DNA of 64,000 bases from contig PLCB01000026.1 in assembly GCA_003134695.1 (NCBI GenBank), positions 196,045-260,044 of the forward strand. The letters are read 5' to 3'. The notes under the pieces are model-generated. The model saw only the letters and a program-made list of their open reading frames with translations, searched no databases and was not told the DNA's origin. The position numbers were made by a program, and so were the translations under genes. Numbering within the stretch: position 1 is the stretch's first letter; every line of letters starts with the position of its first letter. Of this stretch, positions 8,782 through 17,070 are shown piece after piece. Source of the DNA: Candidatus Zemynaea palustris. GTDB taxonomy: Bacteria > Vulcanimicrobiota > Vulcanimicrobiia > Vulcanimicrobiales > Vulcanimicrobiaceae.

Positions 8782-9690
8782 TCACGCGCAGCGCGACTCT
8801 AGCGCGGTCTCGAAGCGAGCTCGCGTAAGTCGTCCTCGCGCTTGTTCAGTAATAAGATTCAGAAAGATACCGCGAACGGCTGATGGCAGCGCGCTACAGT
8901 CCCGTTGCACAACGTTTCGATAACGCAATTTTAGGACCCTAATAAGCGAAGCGTGCGCAATTTCAGGGGCCAACGTCGCAAAAAGTGAGCGGCACTCGCG
9001 ATATAGCAGGGTGTTCGGCACCTGAGGAATTCCGCCAAACAGTCTTTCGATCTCGGGAAGGAACTCCGGCTTTCTCATGCACGAGAAAATGTTTTCGGCG
9101 CTCACGTTCGGAACATTATCCAAATGTTCGCGAACGGTAACAATCTCTCCGGGCGTGTCCAGCGTGAGTATCCCGGCTCGCGCATCTAGTGTCGCTTGGA
9201 CTGCCGCGAGATGCTTCGCGTCGCAGACCACGTAGACGCGATCGAAAACCTTGAGATAGGTATCAATTTGAACCTCGAGCCGACCCAACGAGTCGAACGC
9301 AGTCTTTATCTCGTAGGCACATGTCGTTCCATTTACGACGGCCAGGTCAACGCGAACCTTGCTCAACCGAAGCTCGGGAATCACGAGCGAACTTCCAGGT
9401 GTATGTCGAGAAGTTACTAGATAGTTTAGGAGCTCATTCTTGTAAACATACTCGCACCGATACGCCTCACGCATTTCGCCGTACACGCGGCTCAGGTAGG
9501 AAAGGACACTCTCCTGCGCATGGGCGACCAATCCAGTGGCGCGCCCGATTTGCGCGATTAGCGGTATGTGCGTCCCACTTTCGACGCGAGCCAAGAAACT
9601 CGGACGGAATAGCATCGCCACCGACGGGGTCAGGCGTGCTTTCTGAGGCGCGGGAAAAGTGTCAATCGAGGATGAAAGGAACTCGCTCAC
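8782..9690 (-). CDS. sce7726 family protein with PD-(D/E)XK nuclease-like core
   Basis: 302 residues. The segment VRVDLAVVNG ... AYEIKTAFDSLGRL ... Q ... Y has Asp115 and the E127-x-K129 pair expected of a PD-(D/E)XK nuclease fold, and it matches the typical sce7726 pattern of an RVDLA strand followed by YEIK, a basic residue and Gln. It is the first gene of a two-gene operon with the sce7725-like gene. Activity on nucleic acids is inference from the motif. Codon and base use look less GC-biased than the flanking chromosome. Confidence 0.78.
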   Translation of the reverse strand: MSEFLSSSIDTFPAPQKARLTPSVAMLFRPSFLARVESGTHIPLIAQIGRATGLVAHAQESVLSYLSRVYGEMREAYRCEYVYKNELLNYLVTSRHTPGSSLVIPELRLSKVRVDLAVVNGTTCAYEIKTAFDSLGRLEVQIDTYLKVFDRVYVVCDAKHLAAVQATLDARAGILTLDTPGEIVTVREHLDNVPNVSAENIFSCMRKPEFLPEIERLFGGIPQVPNTLLYRECRSLFATLAPEIAHASLIRVLKLRYRNVVQRDCSALPSAVRGIFLNLITEQARGRLTRARFETALESRCA

Positions 9691-9933
9691 CGATGGCGTT
9701 TCATCCCACGAGGATGCAGTACTCGCATGCGGGTCTTTTCGATTTCAGGGCCTTTGGGCCCTAGAGCTCAAGTAGGCTCGAAAAATAGCGATGCCTCGGA
9801 CTGTCCTCATGCCCGCTGGAATCGTTGTTGGCTGCGTCGGTAGGCCAATCGTGATTTTGAGGTCCTAGCGACGAACGACGATCCGACGCTTAGGCAGATT
9901 CTCGAGGCGCTTCCGACGTATCACCGCCGGTTC

Positions 9934-10782
9934 TTGTGCGAGAAATTTGGCGTGCGCAAGCGCTCAATCGAGGCGCAGGCTATCGACCTTTCGCGCCGTG
10001 TCCCGCGTGCCGAAATCCAGGTCTTACAAGGGATATACTTAGGTGCCGGCGGCGGCATAGCTTGGTATGACGTGCCTACGATTTCCGAGCAATGCGCCGA
10101 CGGTATCAAAGCGCTGCTGAAACGTCATCCAAACCTCGCCACAGAACGAGGACTGCGGCCACGACTGCGAGCGAACGGTCCGCCCAAACTAAATCGGATC
10201 TTTTCGTCCGGCGACCACAGCATGATTGAATACGCGGTTCGAGATAGTAGTCGCGCTCGATTTACGGAATACGAACGAATTGTCGAACCGCACGACCACC
10301 TGTATAGACTTACACCGTTGCAAGACCCAGCTACACTTGAGCTGCGAGTCGGCCACCCAACGATACGGCTCGAGTTAATCAATGCCTTCGCGAAGGATCT
10401 TGGTATCGACCCTCCTGTTTCGCAAATATATCGAGTTCGCGGCGCACGGGTTGATGAGCTCAGTAAGGAGCTCGAAGCCCGGCTCGTCAAGGCCAAATTA
10501 AGGACCGCTGGCGGCGGAGTTAAGTCAATTGAAATCGAAGCAGATGAAGTGCATGGCCTTTCCGAAGCAAAACGTTACAGTGATGAGATTGAGCTCGGGT
10601 CCGAGGAAACGCTGCGCGGTTATGAATTTGTTACGTCACACCCGGATGGATACAGTGAGAAAGCCGTCGTGGAAATCGTTTTACACAGCAGCGAGATGAA
10701 AGTGAGCTCGTGGATCAGCGAACGCGCCATCCTCAATTTGCGACGTAGCGTCGTGAAATTCGCCACGATCGAAAATGCGTAG
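9934..10782 (+). CDS. Protein of unknown function, first of three overlapping genes
   Basis: 282 residues from a TTG at 9934; no domain recognised. The sequence is mixed alpha/beta with DELSKELEARLVKAKLR near the middle and a beta-rich C-terminus. The same frame stays open upstream to the stop at 9841 and reads plausible protein (RDFEVLATNDDPTLRQILEA) with no start codon. An ATG at 9791 in another frame reads MPRTVLMPAGIVVGCVG, so the true N-terminus may be there with a one-base frameshift near 9840. The following gene overlaps its stop. Confidence 0.6.
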   Translation: MCEKFGVRKRSIEAQAIDLSRRVPRAEIQVLQGIYLGAGGGIAWYDVPTISEQCADGIKALLKRHPNLATERGLRPRLRANGPPKLNRIFSSGDHSMIEYAVRDSSRARFTEYERIVEPHDHLYRLTPLQDPATLELRVGHPTIRLELINAFAKDLGIDPPVSQIYRVRGARVDELSKELEARLVKAKLRTAGGGVKSIEIEADEVHGLSEAKRYSDEIELGSEETLRGYEFVTSHPDGYSEKAVVEIVLHSSEMKVSSWISERAILNLRRSVVKFATIENA

Positions 10783-11152
10783 GCCGGATCCTGTAGTTTA
10801 CGGTAGAGTTATGGAGTCACTGCGTTCAGAAGCCGAACGTGATCCCAGTGGTTCTGTTACCACGTCTTCCGTCAGCGGCGCTCTTGGGATCAGTCTTGAC
10901 GACGCTACGATCGCGCTAGAACACGCTCTCGATAAGCGTTTATTGCGGCGCGTCAATCAGAACGTGTGTGACCTTTGTGGCTCCGTCGCATTGAATTCAG
11001 GTGATTCTGGAGGCGCGTCCGATTTTTGCTCGGACTGCAACTCGATAACGCCCCAGACGCGCTATGTCATTTACAGATTTACCGAGCGCCTGCGACGGGA
11101 ATCGCGCCGCCCAAAAGACCCGCGGCGCAGGGCGCCGCTCGTCAGGGTTTAG
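10775..11152 (+). CDS. Winged-helix-like protein with a zinc-finger segment
   Basis: 125 residues. The N-terminal ~70 residues look like a winged helix-turn-helix (VSGALGISLDDATIALEHALDKRLLRRV). Then comes CDLC, about 20 residues, and CSDC, a four-cysteine zinc-binding pattern, and a basic tail. It overlaps the end of the previous gene by eight bases and is overlapped by the next, so the three are probably translated together. DNA or RNA binding is likely; its role is unknown. Confidence 0.65.
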   Translation: MRRPDPVVYGRVMESLRSEAERDPSGSVTTSSVSGALGISLDDATIALEHALDKRLLRRVNQNVCDLCGSVALNSGDSGGASDFCSDCNSITPQTRYVIYRFTERLRRESRRPKDPRRRAPLVRV

Positions 11153-11511
11153 GATCCACGCTCGCTCCAGCCGATCGCCTGGAAGCAGTTGCGGAGCGTC
11201 TCGAGAAACTTGATCTTCGGCGGCCATGGTGGCGCGAAGTCCTAAGCTTCATTGCGGACTTTTGGGCCTTCCTTACCATCGGTGTGCTGCTGATTGGTTT
11301 CCTGGTAAGTCTCGGCCCCGCAAGGCCATTCGTGGATCGTGTTCATTCAGTGTTGGTAACTGAGACTAACAGATTCGCGTCTTTTGTACGCCACTATCGC
11401 TCTAGCCAGCAAAGCCCGGCGACCGTGAGGACAGGAGGGACCGAAAAGAGCGACGCGCCTTTGCGGAGGCCGAGTCCGCCGGCCACGGCGAACCCCAAGT
11501 CGCCGCCGTAG
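11026..11511 (+). CDS. Small single-pass membrane protein of unknown function
   Basis: One clear membrane helix (FWAFLTIGVLLIGFLVSLG) is preceded by a short amphipathic segment (LEAVAERLEKLDLRRPW) and followed by a Pro/Ser-rich tail. The start is uncertain. TTG at 11026 lies inside the previous gene, and the convincing protein begins only near 11150, where no standard start codon is present. It is the third of three overlapping genes; a membrane protein beside a zinc-finger protein is a layout also seen in defence modules. Confidence 0.5.
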   Translation: MLGLQLDNAPDALCHLQIYRAPATGIAPPKRPAAQGAARQGLGSTLAPADRLEAVAERLEKLDLRRPWWREVLSFIADFWAFLTIGVLLIGFLVSLGPARPFVDRVHSVLVTETNRFASFVRHYRSSQQSPATVRTGGTEKSDAPLRRPSPPATANPKSPP

Positions 11512-11541
11512 GTCTTCCCCTCAGAACCGCGAGGCGAAGCC

Positions 11542-12675
11542 GTGAAACAACTTACTCGCTCCGAACTATTTGAGCTTGTCTGGAAGCAGCCGATGAGCAC
11601 GCTCGGACCAACCCTCGGCATTAGCGGCACTGGCCTAGCTAAGGTCTGTAAGCGCGCCGGGATACCGACGCCGCCGCACGGCTACTGGGCGAAACTGCAA
11701 CATGGGAAACGTGTCCGGCGACCAGCGCTTCCGCCGGCGCCGCAGGGGCAGAGTGAACAGGTCGAATTTGAAACCGGAGCGCTGAGCCGAAACCTGAGCG
11801 TTGACCAGATCCCGCAAGACATCGCAGCGCTCGTCGAGGCGGAACGCGCGGCTGAGAAACCGCTAACCGTGGCTCAACGCCCGACGAAGTTTCATGCAGT
11901 AGTTGAAAAATGGTGGCCACATGCCACGCGATCATTTGGTTCTCAAACGCGAAATGAAAGACAATCCAAAGCAGAAGTACGCCAGCGAAGCACTTTGAGT
12001 ACGTTCGCTTCCGAGATTGGCAGGCTTGGCGGGTCTGTCACCTGCGACGAACGGCGCAGGTTAACCGCGCGGATTGCTGGCGAGGACATAGAGTTCTCAC
12101 TGAGCGAGCGCTCCAAACAGATCCGAGTCCCTCTTACTGAGCAAGAGGCTCGATGGGGTTTCTACGCCGATCGGGGCTATAAGACCGAGAACGAAGCGAC
12201 CGGCGAGCTCAGACTGCGGATCGAGAATTACTTCGACCAACCGATCCGGAGACAATGGCACGATGCGCCGGACAAACCGCTCGAGCAGCAGTTAAGGGAC
12301 ATTCTGATCGGGTTTCTCTTCGCGAGCGCGCTCGAACGAGAAAAACGCCTTGAACGGGAAGAGCAGCAGCGCAGAAGGCTTGAGGAAGAGCGTCGCAGGT
12401 ACGCTCTCGCAGAGCGCCGGCGAGAAGTGAACACCGAACTACAGGCGCTTCGTGACGAGGTGGCAGCGTGGATCGAGGCGGCCCAGATCCGCGCCTACGT
12501 TAAAGCCTGCATGGGGGCCTCGGGCCAAGGCGGCGCGGATTCTCTTAGTCCGTGGGCTCGCTGGGCGATGGTTGCGGCAGATTCAATCGACCCCCTCATT
12601 CCCGATACGGACGAAAGCGTCTTGTTATCCACTGAATTGCCAAGCCCTAACCATGATACTGAGCCAGACGAATAG
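11542..12675 (+). CDS. Hypothetical protein with N-terminal HTH-like segment and charged coiled coil
   Basis: 377 residues. The N-terminus KQLTRSELFELVWKQPMSTL ... GISGTGLAKVCKRAGIPTPPHGYWAKL matches a widespread family of bacterial hypothetical proteins from accessory regions, with a likely helix-turn-helix. A long Arg/Glu-rich coiled coil occupies about residues 255-300 (EREKRLEREEQQRRRLEEER). A GAGGCGAAGCC stretch precedes the ATG. It ends six bases from the end of the convergent cas1 gene. Function unknown; DNA binding is inferred. Confidence 0.7.
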   Translation: MKQLTRSELFELVWKQPMSTLGPTLGISGTGLAKVCKRAGIPTPPHGYWAKLQHGKRVRRPALPPAPQGQSEQVEFETGALSRNLSVDQIPQDIAALVEAERAAEKPLTVAQRPTKFHAVVEKWWPHATRSFGSQTRNERQSKAEVRQRSTLSTFASEIGRLGGSVTCDERRRLTARIAGEDIEFSLSERSKQIRVPLTEQEARWGFYADRGYKTENEATGELRLRIENYFDQPIRRQWHDAPDKPLEQQLRDILIGFLFASALEREKRLEREEQQRRRLEEERRRYALAERRREVNTELQALRDEVAAWIEAAQIRAYVKACMGASGQGGADSLSPWARWAMVAADSIDPLIPDTDESVLLSTELPSPNHDTEPDE

Positions 12676-12681
12676 GGATTC

Positions 12682-14109
12682 TTACAACACGGCTTTCGTC
12701 TCGGCTTCACGCTTACGCTGCCGTAACTCCCGCTGCTGGGCGGCTCTTCGCGCTCGGTGCTGATCCGGAGTAAGACGCATGGCCCGCCGCTTGTTACTGG
12801 CGGCAATAGCGGCGCCGCGCTTCTTCGCTGCTTCGCCGCCGTGGCCGGGACTCAGACCCTCGCTGCGCATTTTCTGCAGTTTTGCTCGGGCCAATTCGAT
12901 CGGCCGCGCTACCTCGACGGAATACCGTAAATAACAATGCCTTGAGCAGAACTTGAGGCCGACTTTCTTGAGCGGTTTTTGGCAATAGCCGCACGGCCCA
13001 CCATCGCCGAGACGAAGCGCCGGGGCCTTGGCGGCCTTGCGATCATCGATGAGACGATAGGGGATGGTGATGTGCCGAAGGTCGCGTGCGAAGCTCGCAG
13101 CCGCTTCAGCCGCCGGGCGTCGCAGCTGGGGCATCAGCCAAGCCGCATAGGCTCGAGCAAGGTCCGGGTCCAGGCGGACAACGCCGTTCGGTAGCTCATG
13201 GAACATGTGTGGCCGCAAACCGGCGCGATGGCAGAACCCGAACGAAAGCGTATCGACCCGGGTTCGAATCGGCTCCTGAAGATCATAGATCGCTGACTGC
13301 CGAAGCCGATCATCAACGTGAATAAGGCCGAGGTCGGGGTCGAGCCCCTCCTGCCCGCACGCAATGCGCACTTCGACCTCGAGTAACGTGTACCCATAAT
13401 TCAGAAGCGCATTGAAAGGATCTGTGGCGTTTCGTACCCGAGCCTTCAGCCCAGACTCTCGCGGCCAGACTCGTAACCAATGTTCCGGTATTCTGGATTT
13501 GGTCCATGCCGGCCACGGTAGCGGAGTCCCGGCAAGAAGCTCCCAATAGGTTCGCGCCGCATAACCTTCGTGAGCCAGAAGATCACGTAATTCTCGATCT
13601 TTATGGAGCGAATCAACAATCGTCCCGATCTCATTTAGAGCGCGCGTCCTGCACGGGTCCGTTCGATTGATGATGCCAAGATCTGGCAACTCGGTCTCGA
13701 TGGCATCGATCTGACTCTTAAGCTTCCTGCGGAGCAAACTCTGTGCAACAGTTACGCCGTCCTCAGTGACGCCTGCGACCGCCTGTGCACGCTTTAGCGG
13801 CCCGTCGGAAACTATGCCCGGAACGTAGCAACTAAGAAGACGACTGTCCGAATTGAGGTACGCGATCGTGACGTTCTTTCGGCTGCACCAGTCAATCGCG
13901 GAAAAGGAGACAACCCCGGCGGGCGACCGAACGACGAGCCGGCATAACTTCGTGCGCCCCCGAGCGAACCTCGTCTTTCGACGCTTGGGTGCGGGCCCGT
14001 GACCATCTCGGATGATGAGGTGGGCGCCCTCAACATTGATACTCGCGCCGTAGCCGTCCACAACAAACACTGGTCCGGCATGGCGGCCTGTGATAGACTC
14101 GGTGAGCAT
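12682..14109 (-). CDS. cas1: Solo Cas1 endonuclease/integrase (casposase) with C-terminal zinc-binding tail
   Basis: 475 residues. The N-terminal beta domain (VFVVDGYGASINVEGAHLII ... AIDWCSRKNVTIAYLNSDSR, residues 14-90) is typical of Cas1. The catalytic helical domain has Glu181 (HEGYAARTYW), the FNALLNYGYTLLE helix (232-244), His264 (LGLIH) and Glu279 (YDLQEPIRTRVD), matching the Cas1 metal site. After about residue 370 comes an extra ~105-residue tail with CGYC (373-376) and CSRHC (388-392), a likely zinc site, then a very basic end. CRISPR Cas1 proteins are usually ~300-340 residues and lack this tail; archaeal casposases have a C-terminal HTH at this place. No cas2 or CRISPR array lies nearby. 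Predicted role: cutting, joining and target capture for the element. Confidence 0.93.
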   Translation of the reverse strand: MLTESITGRHAGPVFVVDGYGASINVEGAHLIIRDGHGPAPKRRKTRFARGRTKLCRLVVRSPAGVVSFSAIDWCSRKNVTIAYLNSDSRLLSCYVPGIVSDGPLKRAQAVAGVTEDGVTVAQSLLRRKLKSQIDAIETELPDLGIINRTDPCRTRALNEIGTIVDSLHKDRELRDLLAHEGYAARTYWELLAGTPLPWPAWTKSRIPEHWLRVWPRESGLKARVRNATDPFNALLNYGYTLLEVEVRIACGQEGLDPDLGLIHVDDRLRQSAIYDLQEPIRTRVDTLSFGFCHRAGLRPHMFHELPNGVVRLDPDLARAYAAWLMPQLRRPAAEAAASFARDLRHITIPYRLIDDRKAAKAPALRLGDGGPCGYCQKPLKKVGLKFCSRHCYLRYSVEVARPIELARAKLQKMRSEGLSPGHGGEAAKKRGAAIAASNKRRAMRLTPDQHRARRAAQQRELRQRKREAETKAVL

Positions 14110-14174
14110 TTTGGAGTCAGTACCTCCTGATGCGATGCCCCCGGTCCGTTTGCGCGGGTCGGGGGCAGCTAGTT

Positions 14175-15131
14175 TTATCCTGGGTTTCGAATTGAGTTCA
14201 ATTCAGTCTCGACGGCTGAACTAAGCTGCGTCAGCGCAGCCTCGGCGTTGTCGGCCATAATTCTCAGTTTTTCGGAGAGTTCTGGCTTCTTGCTTCTGAT
14301 CAGCACTAAGCCGGTGAAGAGAAGCGGGCCTCTAAGGGTCACCGGTTGACCTAAGAAGGAATCAGTGAAAACACCCAGCCCGAATCTGTTATCGCCGTAG
14401 AGGTTTTGCGCAAAGCCAGCCCACGCGATCATCTTTTCGTAATTCAGAAGATCAGTCTTAGCTTGAAGGAGTTGTTCGTCAGTCACTGAGTCGAGGCATG
14501 TAAGCCACTCGGAGCTCAGGCTCATCGCTTCCATAAAATCCGGCGTCGTTTCACCGCTCAGCCAAGGACCGATGCCGGGCAGCGTATCTGATCGCGCTTT
14601 ATCAAGGCCGGTGGCGGCCTCAAATTCCCTCGCAGCTTGCTTCTGCTGCTCGATACTTACTTGTCCGCCGAACGCCGCGGTAGCCATCGTGTCGAACAGA
14701 GTATAGAAACCGCCGTCGCGCGAGAGCGCCCGGACCTGTTTGGAAACCCCCTTCTTACGATGAAGGCCGTCCGCAATCTTCGTACTGTATTCCGCAACCT
14801 TTTGTGGGTCCGCGGTTCTCGGCACGATCTCTCGTAAAGCACGGCGCACACGCTCGATCGGTATGTCATAACCGTCGATCCACAGCCGAAAAGCGGCCAA
14901 GTCAAAGGAACGTTCTTCCTTTAAGAACTTCGCGAGGGCAACTAATTGCGCCACGGTCCCGGGCGGCGCGGTTCGTGCAATGCCCTTGCCGCGGCCGCGA
15001 CCTTCAGCGGTGGGTGTTGGCAACAGCTTCTCGGTCCGCCATCGATCGATCTGCTTGCTACCGACCTCGATACCGAGCGCGGCCGCCTCGTCGATCAGGG
15101 CCTGTTTCTCGGGGCTGACGGACGCTTTCAA
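14175..15131 (-). CDS. MerR-like HTH protein of unknown function
   Basis: 318 residues. The N-terminus (about residues 10-45, ALGIEVGSKQIDRWRTEKLLPTP split over the helix) resembles the first helix-turn-helix of MerR-type regulators, followed by a Gly/Arg-rich linker and a Leu-rich helical body. It precedes cas1 on the same strand with a 65-base gap, and its start faces the polB operon across a shared control region. It could regulate the element or help Cas1 or PolB recognise the ends; both are inference. Confidence 0.65.
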   Translation of the reverse strand: MKASVSPEKQALIDEAAALGIEVGSKQIDRWRTEKLLPTPTAEGRGRGKGIARTAPPGTVAQLVALAKFLKEERSFDLAAFRLWIDGYDIPIERVRRALREIVPRTADPQKVAEYSTKIADGLHRKKGVSKQVRALSRDGGFYTLFDTMATAAFGGQVSIEQQKQAAREFEAATGLDKARSDTLPGIGPWLSGETTPDFMEAMSLSSEWLTCLDSVTDEQLLQAKTDLLNYEKMIAWAGFAQNLYGDNRFGLGVFTDSFLGQPVTLRGPLLFTGLVLIRSKKPELSEKLRIMADNAEAALTQLSSAVETELNSIRNPG

Positions 15132-15159
15132 CTACCTTCGACCCCTATATTCACTTACG

Positions 15160-15205
15160 TTTACGGAATGCATTATGATTGTCTTAGGCCCAATGCATAA
15201 AGGTT
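15160..15205. promoter_or_regulatory. Divergent control region with two AATGCAT boxes
   Basis: The 102 bases between the minus-strand gene at 14175-15131 and the plus-strand operon hold two near-identical A/T-rich palindromic boxes, AATGCATTA at 15167-15175 and AATGCATAA at 15192-15200, 25 bases apart centre to centre. This is the most A/T-rich part of the neighbourhood. A binding site for one of the adjacent HTH proteins, controlling both transcripts, is the simplest reading. Confidence 0.45.
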
Positions 15206-15233
15206 CCTTCAACTGCCCGTGAGGGGTGTCATA

Positions 15234-15434
15234 ATGCTCCGTTTCAAGCTCTGGCGTCTCCAGAACCGCCTGACCCAAGGGCAGGCGGCCCAGCGACTGG
15301 GGATCGGCGAATCGACTCTCGCCCTCTTGGAAAGCGGTCGTCTCCGACCTTCGCCCGCTCAAATTGAGCAGCTTCGGCCGACGTTCGGCGAGCAGACGGG
15401 TTCGCTGTTCGAGCCCGTGCAGGAGCACGTTTAG
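15234..15434 (+). CDS. Small XRE-type HTH regulator
   Basis: 66 residues, almost entirely one helix-turn-helix: LWRLQNRLTQGQAAQRLGIG then ESTLALLESGRLRPS. The ATG at 15234 follows GAGGGGTG at a good distance; an in-frame GTG upstream at 15219 would only add five residues. It is the first gene of the plus-strand operon ending with polB, and its stop overlaps the next start. Autoregulation through the AATGCAT boxes is a reasonable guess. Confidence 0.78.
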   Translation: MLRFKLWRLQNRLTQGQAAQRLGIGESTLALLESGRLRPSPAQIEQLRPTFGEQTGSLFEPVQEHV

Positions 15435-16063
15435 TGGAAAACCTGGTTCGCGAAACCGTCGAGGAAGTGGCCGTCGCTCCGGGTGCCGTGCCCGAGCACA
15501 ACCGCGGCAACTCTGACAAGCCGGGCCTCCACGAACGACGGCGACGTGCGGAGCAGCTGCTCCGGGACCAGCCGGGTCTCTCGGATCGAACGATCTCTAA
15601 GGAAAGCGGTCTAGCGCGAGCGACCGTCGCGAACATGCGCGCCGCCCTCGAGAGAGCCGGCGAAATCGACTACGCATCGCAACGTGTACGATCTGACGGT
15701 CGGACATTTTCTGAACGCGTTGAGCGGCGCCAACCCGGCGAGCTCCCGGAGCCAGATCTGGGCGAAATAGTGTCGGACGGCCTGAAAGGGTTATTCATGT
15801 CGCGCGAGCGCCGGCGCGCGCGAAAAAGCGTGCGTTACCTGCAACATTTGCTTGTCGCTTTAAACGACCAATATGAACTTCCGTCGTGGGAAACTGCGAC
15901 TGATACAGCGGCGGCTTGTCTCGAGGTACTTGGCGCCGATAAAGCGCGCGAATTTGCGACGCGCCTCGCCCCTCCACTCCAAAATGTTACCGACGTGGTG
16001 CGCGCTCTCAATGCGCGACTAGCGACCCCTTCACCTCACAAACAACAGGAGAAATTACCATGA
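15434..16063 (+). CDS. HTH DNA-binding protein of the polB operon
   Basis: 209 residues from a GTG that shares a base with the previous stop codon. A helix-turn-helix lies at about residues 32-75 (RAEQLLRDQPGLSDRTISKE then SGLARATVANMRAALE), in the style of ParB-associated or winged-helix HTH proteins. The C-terminal half is helical (KSVRYLQHLLVALNDQYELP). The next gene overlaps its end by four bases (ATGA). A replication-initiator or partition-like role is possible given the polB linkage, but this is inference. Confidence 0.68.
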   Translation: MENLVRETVEEVAVAPGAVPEHNRGNSDKPGLHERRRRAEQLLRDQPGLSDRTISKESGLARATVANMRAALERAGEIDYASQRVRSDGRTFSERVERRQPGELPEPDLGEIVSDGLKGLFMSRERRRARKSVRYLQHLLVALNDQYELPSWETATDTAAACLEVLGADKAREFATRLAPPLQNVTDVVRALNARLATPSPHKQQEKLP

Positions 16064-16431
16064 GTAAACCGCGTAAACCAAAGGGCGGCGCGAGCGGCGC
16101 CGGCGACGATGACGGGTTCCAGTTCTCAAGCGGCAGCCCATATTCCGACAAGTCCGAATATCTCGAGAAAAATCTCATTTTTTCGATCACCGCGGTCGAG
16201 CATCAACCTGGCCAAGGCTTCGAGGGCGCCGATCGGTGGGCGGTGACCGTCGAGCCTGACGACGGACGCGGGCCCGAAATTATGACGTTTGCTTGCAACG
16301 AAAAGCGCGACGAACAACTTGAATCGGCGCGCCTTCACATACAACAGCGGGGCCCCATCCGCGACGTGGTCCTGACCAAGTCCGGCAAGGCCTACTACTT
16401 CCGCACGGCGGCACAGCGCCGCGCTTCCTAA
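16060..16431 (+). CDS. Small protein of the polB operon, possible ssDNA-binding protein
   Basis: 123 residues with a low-complexity Gly/Ala/Asp start and then a beta-rich body (YLEKNLIFSITAVEH ... DRWAVTVEP ... DVVLTKSGKAYYFRTAA). Alternating strands and conserved-looking aromatic residues would fit an OB-like fold, and an SSB next to PolB would make sense; this is inference and no signature is diagnostic. Its start overlaps the preceding gene, and a perfect hairpin follows its stop. Confidence 0.55.
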   Translation: MSKPRKPKGGASGAGDDDGFQFSSGSPYSDKSEYLEKNLIFSITAVEHQPGQGFEGADRWAVTVEPDDGRGPEIMTFACNEKRDEQLESARLHIQQRGPIRDVVLTKSGKAYYFRTAAQRRAS

Positions 16432-16443
16432 CACCAAACGAAG

Positions 16444-16473
16444 GAGGGCCGGCGATTAGCCTCGCCGGCCCTC
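16444..16473 (+). terminator. Strong GC hairpin after the third gene of the polB operon
   Basis: Perfect 11-bp stem GAGGGCCGGCG / CGCCGGCCCTC with an eight-base loop. No T run follows, so it may act as an mRNA-stabilising hairpin or a partial terminator rather than a full intrinsic terminator. Confidence 0.55.
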
Positions 16474-16557
16474 AAGGACTGTTACGTACATGCAAATTGT
16501 AGAGAAGAACCCGCCGCCGCGTCAAGCCGCGACCTCCGCGGGAGCTCAGGGTGGCCC

Positions 16558-17070
16558 ATGAAGGGCGGCAAACGGCTCTCGGCCGCCAACGTCCGAAATC
16601 TCAAAGAATATAGCGCGCTGCCGCACGCGGAGAAACTGCGCCGGGAGAAGGCTTTAAAAGCCCTGGGGCTCGTGCGCAGGGGTTTGTCCTTGAGGTCGGC
16701 CGCCAAACAATTGGAAACGCCCCCTCAATCGGTCGTGTCGATCGTTGGGTCAGCGCTCAAGAAAGACCGCGGCCGATACGTGCCGACCAAGGGCGACCGC
16801 AGGCTGAGGGTCATGGTCATCCCCACCCGCCAGGGTCCTAAAGAGGTGGCTTTCTACAGTTTTGCGACCGCGCAGAAGATTTCGCGCTACGACGAGGCGG
16901 TGAAGGCGTTGTCCCTTCGCGGCGACTATGGCCCGATCCAGCGCCTCAAGGACACGAAGATTTTTGCCAACGGCGAGTGGATCGAACTCCTGACCGATAT
17001 TGACGAGCTCGAGCGCCTCGATCGCTCGCACGCACTTTCATTTGAAAGCATCTACGCGGGAACCGCCTGA
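16558..17070 (+). CDS. HTH-like protein of the polB operon
   Basis: 170 residues, with a basic N-terminal half containing a likely helix-turn-helix (LGLVRRGLSLRSAAKQLETP then PQSVVSIVGSALKK, about residues 38-75), followed by a beta-rich C-terminal part. The intergenic space before it contains the hairpin at 16444-16473. Its stop overlaps the next start (TGATG). Unknown family; DNA binding inferred. Confidence 0.6.
   Translation: MKGGKRLSAANVRNLKEYSALPHAEKLRREKALKALGLVRRGLSLRSAAKQLETPPQSVVSIVGSALKKDRGRYVPTKGDRRLRVMVIPTRQGPKEVAFYSFATAQKISRYDEAVKALSLRGDYGPIQRLKDTKIFANGEWIELLTDIDELERLDRSHALSFESIYAGTA

Noticed and set aside
12682-15131. CRISPR-Cas system around cas1
   Set aside because: No cas2, no interference genes and no direct-repeat array was seen within the element; Cas1 is solo and lies between matching inverted ends.
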